A stretch of 24,051 nucleotides of DNA, taken from the NCBI RefSeq assembly GCF_002811985.1, contig NZ_NPDU01000068.1:1-24051 (forward strand). Reading direction: 5' to 3'. Positions 18,725 through 24,051 of this stretch are shown here, one piece after another. A model generated the notes under the pieces. It ran no database searches and had not been told where the DNA came from. It saw only the letters and a program-made list of their open reading frames with translations. The DNA is from Leptospira adleri (GTDB lineage: Bacteria > Spirochaetota > Leptospiria > Leptospirales > Leptospiraceae). The translations under genes and the position numbers were made by a program. Position 1 is the first letter of the stretch. The number at the start of each line of letters is the position of its first letter.

Positions 18725-19387
18725 ATGCCGGCAAAGAAAAAAAGACCGCGCGGTCAGCACTTAGGAGTAGGCAGGCCGTTCAAAAAGGACGGAATTACGG
18801 TTCGAGAAGATTTGATCCTGGCGGCGGCGGAACTTTTGAAAACAACCCCGCTCGAAGAAATCTCACTTCGAAAAGTGGCCGCGCTTGCGGGTGTGAGTCA
18901 CGTCGCTTCGTATCATCATTTTGAAAACAAGAACGCGCTGCTCGCAGCCGTGGCCGAGAAAGGATTTCAGAAATATTTTTCCTCTTATCAGAAAGAACTC
19001 AAAAAAACGGATAACGATTTTAACGGACGTATGCGCGCTCTCGGTTGGACTTACATTCAGTTCATTCTTAACAATCAACAATTTGCAAGAATCATGTTCG
19101 GCGGAGTGGATCTGCATCCCGCTCTGTCGTCCGTTTCGAGAAGGACTTACAGACAATTGCACGAGATCATTCGGATGGGACAACGTTTGGGAGCGATTCG
19201 TCCCGGGAATACTCGGGAAAAAACCATCGCAGCGTGGTCGATGATTCACGGGATCGCAATGCTCTTTTTAGAAGGAAGAATCAAGCCGAAAAAAACCGAT
19301 AAAGAAATGAAAGAATTTATCGAGTCCGTCACCGAATACGCTTACGTCGGAATGACAATGCCTCATCCTTCTTCTTCTCCGAATTGA
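18725..19387 (+). CDS. TetR-family transcriptional regulator, likely of fatty-acid oxidation genes
   Basis: This 220-residue DNA-binding repressor has a basic N-terminus (MPAKKKRPRGQ), a TetR helix-turn-helix at about 27-80 with ISLRKVAALAGVSHVASYHHF followed by ENKNALLAAVAEKGF, and a helical ligand and dimer domain to the end. The C-terminal half resembles the WHG/TetR_C_13 group, including the segment MIHGIAMLFLEGRI. The gene is divergent from fadH, with 126 bases between the start codons and two identical palindromes there. That arrangement predicts autoregulation and control of the fadH-acyl-CoA dehydrogenase operon. By analogy with PsrA- and FadR-type TetR proteins, the inducer may be a long-chain acyl-CoA; the sequence does not prove this. 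The ATG at 18725 has no ribosome site, and the promoter places the mRNA start at or near it. Confidence 0.88.
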   Translation: MPAKKKRPRGQHLGVGRPFKKDGITVREDLILAAAELLKTTPLEEISLRKVAALAGVSHVASYHHFENKNALLAAVAEKGFQKYFSSYQKELKKTDNDFNGRMRALGWTYIQFILNNQQFARIMFGGVDLHPALSSVSRRTYRQLHEIIRMGQRLGAIRPGNTREKTIAAWSMIHGIAMLFLEGRIKPKKTDKEMKEFIESVTEYAYVGMTMPHPSSSPN

Positions 19388-19426
19388 ATCACAACGAAAG
19401 GAATGAACTCCGTATTTTTCCGCTTG

Positions 19427-19454
19427 AACGATCGATCGTTTAGAATCTTTATAA
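19427..19454. promoter_or_regulatory. Palindrome and PerR-like box between tetR and the TMEM43-like gene
   Basis: AACGATCGATCGTT (19427-19440) is a perfect 14-base palindrome. It is joined directly to TTAGAATCTTTATAA (19440-19454), which matches the Bacillus PerR consensus at 12 of 14 defined positions. The pair lies 40 bases after the tetR stop and about 220 bases before the next start codon. It could belong to tetR termination or to regulation of the downstream gene. Confidence 0.3.
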
Positions 19455-19674
19455 ATCGTCGATTCCTTCGGTTTTTAACGGTTTTCACATTCAATTCTCA
19501 TTCTCTCCGATCTGAAATTAGATAAAAAATTATTTACAAACATCGGATTCCCCGGAAACTCTCCAGGCCTCTTGGAATTCCTATCTTTCTATAAGTCGAA
19601 ACGGTTCGGCTTAATATGAGAATAAGATAAGAATCGGATTTGAGCAAGTTGTAATTCAGAAAGGAGAAAGTTCA

Positions 19675-20781
19675 ATGGCGTTTGAAAGCCCGGACGGAAT
19701 GTCCTCAACGGAAAGTGTAGGTTTCCTATCACAGATGGGAAATTCTTTTAAGAGTATTCTCACAGGAGTCGTGTTGCTGCCGGTTTCGTTTATCATCATC
19801 TACAACGTAGAAACCTGCGAACAAGCGAGCGCGGCCCTCAAGAACGCGGCGCCGGTCGGGGTCGCAAAAGAAGGTCAACCTTCTTATATCACCGGAACCT
19901 TAAAAGCGGACCCTCTCAGCGGAAGTTTTGTAAAGAGCGGACCTTACATTTCTTATTCGGTAAGCTCCGAAGTTTATGCTTGGGACGAGGAAACAAAAAC
20001 CGAAGGATCCGGAAGTAATAAGAAAGAAGTCCGCAATTGTGTTCTCGAATGGACTTCATCTCCGGAAAACCCGTCCAATTTCAAACTCTCCGGCTGCCGT
20101 TCCAAAGCATTTCATAGAAAGTCCGTAAAAGACGAATCCGAATCCGCGTCCGGAGGAACGGTTCTTGCCGACGGTAAATCGTATTCCGTAAATCTTTCCG
20201 ATGTGGATTTCACTTCTCAAGTGTCTTCCAGAGACGCGAACGAAGATGAAATCAAACCGAACGGGTTTGTACTGGGAGAAGGTTATCTTTTTAGTTCCAA
20301 GTCCTGTTCGGAAGCCGAGAAGGAAGGATGTGAAAGAGTTAAGGTTTCCGTGACTCCGATTCCGGAAGGAGACATGACTTTTATCGGAGATATCAAAGGT
20401 TCTAAGGTCGGAAAGTTTCTGTCAGCGGAAGGAAATAAATTCTTGAATGCGAGCATCGGAGGTTTTGCCGAAACGATGAAAGACATCCAGTCGGACGATA
20501 ACACGATGAAATGGGTGGGAAGATTTATAGGATTCATCGCGATGTTCAGCAGTTTTACTCTGATGGCCGGACCTCTTACTTCTCTTTTGAGTTTTATTCC
20601 TTTTTTGGGAGAATTGGGAAGCGGCTTGATCAAGGTCGTACTCGGCGTGATCGCGTTTGTTTTGACCGCGATTACGATTCTTCTCGTGAAGTTCTGGTAT
20701 ATCTGGCTGGTTCTTCTGTTGGGAGCCATCGGTTACGCGATTTACAAGAAGAAGTTCGCTCCGGCGACTTCCGGACCGTAA
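19675..20781 (+). CDS. TMEM43/LUMA-family membrane protein
   Basis: This 368-residue protein has one N-terminal transmembrane helix (about 29-46, [17 protein letters not shown]), a large soluble domain (about 47-285) rich in beta strands, and three or four C-terminal transmembrane helices (about 290-360). This layout, the helix directly followed by a (N)VET/NE-type motif, and the [13 protein letters not shown] strand region match the TMEM43 (LUMA, DUF1625) family, which occurs in animals as a nuclear-envelope/ER protein and in scattered bacteria. Its molecular role in bacteria is not known to me. Cys residues at about 121, 140, 212 and 219 lie in the soluble domain and may form disulfides if it faces the periplasm. 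AAGGAG (19661-19666) eight bases before the ATG fixes the start. The gene appears monocistronic, with a strong terminator after it. Confidence 0.78.
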   Translation: MAFESPDGMSSTESVGFLSQMGNSFKSILTGVVLLPVSFIIIYNVETCEQASAALKNAAPVGVAKEGQPSYITGTLKADPLSGSFVKSGPYISYSVSSEVYAWDEETKTEGSGSNKKEVRNCVLEWTSSPENPSNFKLSGCRSKAFHRKSVKDESESASGGTVLADGKSYSVNLSDVDFTSQVSSRDANEDEIKPNGFVLGEGYLFSSKSCSEAEKEGCERVKVSVTPIPEGDMTFIGDIKGSKVGKFLSAEGNKFLNASIGGFAETMKDIQSDDNTMKWVGRFIGFIAMFSSFTLMAGPLTSLLSFIPFLGELGSGLIKVVLGVIAFVLTAITILLVKFWYIWLVLLLGAIGYAIYKKKFAPATSGP

Positions 20782-20803
20782 TCTCAGAACTCCGTTTCTA
20801 AGC

Positions 20804-20846
20804 AAAAAAGGACCGGTTTCTCGAAACGAGAGCCGGTTCTTTTTTT
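20804..20846 (+). terminator. Strong intrinsic terminator of the TMEM43-like gene
   Basis: A stem from 20810-20823 to 20827-20839 (loop AAA, one bulged T) is preceded by six A and followed by seven T (20840-20846). The A-run and T-run would also allow some function in the other direction. Confidence 0.85.
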
Positions 20847-20864
20847 ATGTCCACCGCTCGTTCG

Positions 20865-20952
20865 CACATAAAATAACAAATGTTATCTTAAATGTGAGTG
20901 ATTTATCATCTCGTGTAGCGGTCGATATAAAATTTGAACGATTGATATAAAA
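20865..20952. promoter_or_regulatory. Cluster of inverted and direct repeats upstream of the large lipoprotein gene
   Basis: ATAACA (20873-20878) and TGTTAT (20881-20886) form a dyad nested within CACAT (20865-20869) and ATGTG (20892-20896). GATATAAAA occurs at 20924-20932 and again at 20944-20952, exactly 20 bp apart, about two helical turns. TGTAGCGGTCG (20914-20924) is an inverted match, 10 of 11, to CGATCGCTACA at 21011-21021. These look like regulator binding sites, but I recognise none. Confidence 0.4.
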
Positions 20953-20957
20953 AACAT

Positions 20958-20985
20958 TTGCATATATTTATAAAATAATTAGAAT
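20958..20985 (+). promoter_or_regulatory. Predicted promoter of the large lipoprotein gene
   Basis: TTGCAT (20958-20963) and TAGAAT (20980-20985) are separated by 16 bases in a very A+T-rich stretch. Transcription would start near 20992, leaving a leader of about 70 bases that contains the hairpin at 21002-21026. Confidence 0.45.
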
Positions 20986-21001
20986 CTAGTATATATATAA
21001 A

Positions 21002-21026
21002 GCCCCGTAACGATCGCTACAGGGGC
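21002..21026 (+). promoter_or_regulatory. 5' leader hairpin of the large lipoprotein gene
   Basis: GCCCC-GTA (21002-21009) pairs with TAC-A-GGGGC (21018-21026) with a single bulged A and an 8-base loop ACGATCGC. It sits at the predicted 5' end of the mRNA, 23 bases ahead of the Shine-Dalgarno GAGGA (21049-21053), and may protect the mRNA or modulate translation. No T run follows. Confidence 0.4.
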
Positions 21027-21061
21027 CGCCTCCAGGGAAACCGACGAAGAGGATTTTAGGG

Positions 21062-24051
21062 ATGAATTTGAAAAAAGAAACGAAACGAAAATCGAGCTGT
21101 GCCGTGTTGCTTTCTATAAGTAGAATTCTATTTTATAGAATTCTAATGGTGTTCGCTTGCCTCTTTTTCTTTTCCCTGGGATGCAAACCTCAATCTACTA
21201 AATACGATTCTAAGATTTTTTATGATAACATTGATTCTTACGATGGGATCACTCTTTTTACGATTCTAAACGGTTTTCCGGTCCTAAAAAGTTTTTTCGT
21301 AAGTCTTGAACCGGTCGATTTCAACAAAGCGCTCGGAGACAATCTTGCAAAAGCGACGAGGGACGACAATTTAGGAACTCTTCGAGCGACTCAATCGGCG
21401 CTTCTTGTCAGCAGGCCGAGCATCCAAGCCCTCAGCACCGATTCGGCCTCTTTGATTGAAAAGCTGGAAACCACGAACCCGAGCGCCTACAACGCGGTTC
21501 AGCCGCTTTTTGAAAAGATCCGTTATTATCCGAAACCGGTCGTCAGAAACTTGGTTCCTATTTCGGCTAACGTGCTTCGTCAGGAATATCTTTCCAAAAA
21601 TAAGGATCAGGTGACTCAATCGATCCACGATTTTTCAAAGGATCTGAAAAGCCAGAGCACGCGCGATCTTCTTGTGGAAATCGAAGACGTCGCTTACAAA
21701 GGTCTCATTGCGAACGCGAATGCGAGAGCCGGCGTGGAAAGTCTTCTCAACGGTTTTTTTGATCCGGTCTTGGTCGCGGATCGTTCTCTCAAGGACGGTT
21801 TTATTTCCATCATCTACGATTTGGGCGAGATGATGTTTAAGAGAGCGGGTTTTTCGGATTTTAAAACTCCGAACACCGCGATGAAGGAACTCGTATTCAA
21901 TCTGGATAAGTATTTTACCGCCGGAGGCGCACAATACAACGCCGATTATAGCGACCCGGCTCATCCCGCGGAACTCAAAGCGTTTATGATGGAGAGTTTT
22001 CAAAACGTTCGTACACTTTTGGATACGGGCACGATCACCGCGACTCCGGTTAATCTTTTGCAAAAAACCGCGGAGAATTTAAGTCTTTTGGATTTCGGCG
22101 CTCAACCTTCCAATGTGGACGGTTCTCTCAAAGAACTCGTTCGGATCGACGTGGACGGTAAGGACCGCGCTTACGACGGAACCAGTCGTTCGATGTCCGC
22201 TTTGGAAACTCTTTTTGTAGTCCTTACGATCGCCAATAATTACGGATTTCATTGGGATACTGCGAATACCGCGAACGATTGGATCGACGGTTCCACGGGA
22301 GGAGAATTGACGGTCGGAGACGCGATTCATTCCCTCAAGTCCGTGATCGGTTCTTCCAGTCCATTCAATTTTAAGAATATTACAAATCTTAGTAAGACCA
22401 GCGGAAAGGTCTATAAGGACGGCGCAGTTCACTCGTTCGACATGAACAGCCGGGTCCTTTCCTTACTCGAAGACAACGCGAGAGGAATCACGGCTCCGAT
22501 TACCGATCCGACTGCGGGAAATTTTGATCGAGTCTACAACAAAACTCTTCCTTGGGCCCTGAACTGGATCAAACGAGTGACCTACGGCGGTTACGGTCCT
22601 TACTACAATAAGAATCGTAGGGACGGAGCGGGAAATTTTCTTTCTCCGGACGGAACGATCACCCGCAATTCCGATCTTTCCGAAACCCTTTTTCAACCCA
22701 CTTGGAATACTCATAAATACGAAATCCAATTGAATCTTCCCGCGCCTAACAACACGAAATACGTGGGCCTGAGAGGAAATTTTCAAAACGGCGCGAACGT
22801 TCCGAATACGTTTTATACGATCGCAGAAATTCCGAAAACGGACGCACAACGCGCCGTAGACAGCGACGAAGAAGCGTTTTATAAGAATCTTCAGTGGCTT
22901 TTGTACGAAAAACGTTTCGTCGCGGTTTTACCCGTGCGTGCAAAGTTAGCCGCAACCGTTGCATTTGAAGAGGCCTTGTTTATCACCGCGATCGGAAACG
23001 GTCTTGTGGGAATGCTCAATCTCAAACCGAATTGTCTTCCGAGCGCCTGCGCGACGGACAACGGCCGTTGGACCATCGACAACGGAAACTATGTAAAGGC
23101 GTATAACGCGGCTGGTTCCGATCTCACGTATCTTTCCAATATCCCCGGAGATTCTGTGATGCTTTTGGAGGGTTGGGGGTTCGGCGCGGACGGACAACAG
23201 GCGTTTCAAGTCACTTTCGTATATCCGGCTCTTTGGTCTTTGATCGTTCCTAATCCGGATCTAATCTACGGAATGCTTCCTCCCGTCATTTCGCTGAATG
23301 TTCCCGTTTTGGAAAGACTTGGTTTTACCACCGCAGGAAAGGTGGTTCCGGATCAAGTCAACGCTAACTGGGCTCAGAGAAACACGCTGACTCCATTTGT
23401 TGTCGCATTAGCAAAATCGTTAGACGACCAGGTTTCCGGTCAACAGACCGCAGGTTTCAAAAATCCTTATACGATTCTTACCAATCTCGCCGAGATTCTT
23501 TCCCGCCCTCTTGTTTTTTTCGGACCCGATACTACCGCGACGCTGCCGACCAATCCGGCGCCTCCGAGTTTTACTCAGGTTCGAACCGTAGGAATGGCCG
23601 ACGGTTTTAGAAATCCGATCGCTTCCACTATGGAATACTTTCCACTTACAAATTCGGGCGCGCAAGAATACAGAACGATCATCAGCATTCTTTCCGAGAA
23701 CACGAGACGATTTCAAGACGGAGCTTTGAATCTGATCGGCAAAACGCAACTTCTTACCGGGCTCGTCAAGTTTATAGGCCAACTGGGACAACCGGCTAAC
23801 GTTAACGTTAAGGTAAAAGTTTTCAACGGGCTCAAACTCGTCATGGGAGAAATCAAACTCAACGCGGAGACTCCCACGGCGACGCAGTTTAACATCGAGA
23901 CTAAGTTTACCGAATGGAGAGATAAGGTCGCAAACTATCCGACCGTTAACGGAACGAATATCTTCGATCCTCTTTGGGTCGGAGTGGACGACGTAGTAAA
24001 TCTTTTCAAAGACTATCTATCCAGAAGTTCCGGTTGGTCGATCGTCGCGAG
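21062..24051 (+). CDS. Very large lipoprotein, partial (runs off the right edge)
   Basis: The frame beginning at ATG 21062 is open through the last base, giving at least 996 residues without a stop. I checked it codon by codon. GAGGA (21049-21053) supports the start. Residues 1-41 form an unusually long lipoprotein signal: a basic N-region of about 27 residues, then VFACLFFFSLGC with lipidated C41. An internal ATG (M29, 21146) would leave too short and uncharged a signal. The mature part shows no domain I recognise. It contains alternating helical stretches (for example FSKDLKSQSTRDLLVEIEDV) and many Asn/Gly/Asp-rich loops such as YGGYGPYYNKNRRDGAGNF. Only two Cys (about 659 and 663) appear after the lipidated one. 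It is probably a surface or periplasmic lipoprotein with a Leptospira-specific function. The multiple repeats and the leader hairpin upstream suggest regulated expression. The C-terminus is missing. Confidence 0.85.
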   Translation, partial: MNLKKETKRKSSCAVLLSISRILFYRILMVFACLFFFSLGCKPQSTKYDSKIFYDNIDSYDGITLFTILNGFPVLKSFFVSLEPVDFNKALGDNLAKATRDDNLGTLRATQSALLVSRPSIQALSTDSASLIEKLETTNPSAYNAVQPLFEKIRYYPKPVVRNLVPISANVLRQEYLSKNKDQVTQSIHDFSKDLKSQSTRDLLVEIEDVAYKGLIANANARAGVESLLNGFFDPVLVADRSLKDGFISIIYDLGEMMFKRAGFSDFKTPNTAMKELVFNLDKYFTAGGAQYNADYSDPAHPAELKAFMMESFQNVRTLLDTGTITATPVNLLQKTAENLSLLDFGAQPSNVDGSLKELVRIDVDGKDRAYDGTSRSMSALETLFVVLTIANNYGFHWDTANTANDWIDGSTGGELTVGDAIHSLKSVIGSSSPFNFKNITNLSKTSGKVYKDGAVHSFDMNSRVLSLLEDNARGITAPITDPTAGNFDRVYNKTLPWALNWIKRVTYGGYGPYYNKNRRDGAGNFLSPDGTITRNSDLSETLFQPTWNTHKYEIQLNLPAPNNTKYVGLRGNFQNGANVPNTFYTIAEIPKTDAQRAVDSDEEAFYKNLQWLLYEKRFVAVLPVRAKLAATVAFEEALFITAIGNGLVGMLNLKPNCLPSACATDNGRWTIDNGNYVKAYNAAGSDLTYLSNIPGDSVMLLEGWGFGADGQQAFQVTFVYPALWSLIVPNPDLIYGMLPPVISLNVPVLERLGFTTAGKVVPDQVNANWAQRNTLTPFVVALAKSLDDQVSGQQTAGFKNPYTILTNLAEILSRPLVFFGPDTTATLPTNPAPPSFTQVRTVGMADGFRNPIASTMEYFPLTNSGAQEYRTIISILSENTRRFQDGALNLIGKTQLLTGLVKFIGQLGQPANVNVKVKVFNGLKLVMGEIKLNAETPTATQFNIETKFTEWRDKVANYPTVNGTNIFDPLWVGVDDVVNLFKDYLSRSSGWSIVA
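21121..21145. repeat. Two copies of the palindrome TAGAATTCTA inside the signal-peptide coding region
   Basis: TAGAATTCTA stands at 21121-21130 and again at 21136-21145, a 15-base period separated by TTTTA. Both encode part of the N-region of the lipoprotein signal (R-I-L-F-Y-R-I-L). Each is a self-complementary 10-mer, and together they can also form one longer hairpin. It may be a binding site or a translation-control structure, or simply a duplicated Arg-Ile-Leu codon block. Confidence 0.4.

Noticed and set aside
21002..21026. The G+C-rich hairpin as a terminator of an upstream transcript
   Set aside because: No T run follows, a strong terminator already exists at 20804-20846, and the predicted promoter lies just upstream, so a leader structure is more likely.
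21371..23895. Many minus-strand frames of 60-142 codons
   Set aside because: All lie opposite the continuous plus-strand lipoprotein frame, which has the ribosome site and signal peptide; their sequences are shadow-like.

Overview
The window looks like chromosomal DNA of a pathogenic-clade Leptospira or a close relative. The basis is the mix of spirochaete-style lipoproteins (short signal peptides ending in LIFC, LMSC or SLGC), an AhpC-type peroxiredoxin followed by a lone SufB gene (an arrangement I recall from L. interrogans), long PAS-domain histidine kinases, an AraC regulator with a membrane sensor half, and A+T-rich non-coding DNA. By eye the base composition is more G+C-rich than L. 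interrogans. This is recognition by reading, not a database match. Eleven genes are supported, and one of them runs off the right edge. I see no tRNA, rRNA, CRISPR array, transposase or phage gene.

Left part (1-3554) is an oxidative-stress and Fe-S region. A 2-Cys peroxiredoxin (354-935) has a perfect 7-1-7 PerR/Fur-like dyad just upstream of its promoter. A gap of about 730 bases without a convincing gene follows, then sufB (1665-3080) with its own terminator. A 109-bp element with perfect 14-bp inverted ends and AAAAC on both sides lies left of the peroxiredoxin gene (86-194). Degenerate relatives of its ends occur at several other intergenic places.

Middle part (3555-13121) holds a DUF1566 lipoprotein, a 1323-residue hybrid-free histidine kinase with six PAS modules in a regular 132-residue period plus a GAF domain, a 7-TM AraC regulator directly downstream, a lipid-anchored S15/CocE-type alpha/beta hydrolase, and a membrane-anchored TPR protein. 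The kinase and the AraC gene are neighbours on the same strand without a response regulator, so they may share a signalling pathway.

Right-middle part (13122-19387) reads leftward: fadH (2,4-dienoyl-CoA reductase) and an acyl-CoA dehydrogenase form a tight pair, followed by a DUF2079-like membrane protein. A TetR regulator is transcribed divergently. The shared 126-bp intergenic region carries two identical copies of the 15-bp palindrome ATTACCACTGGTAAT, centred 42 bp apart. One sits inside the likely fadH promoter and one abuts the likely tetR promoter. This is best read as a local fatty-acid catabolism switch.

Right end (19388-24051) holds a bacterial TMEM43/LUMA-family membrane protein with a strong terminator, then an AT-rich promoter region full of inverted and direct repeats. 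After it comes a very large lipoprotein gene, open for at least 996 codons and cut by the window edge.
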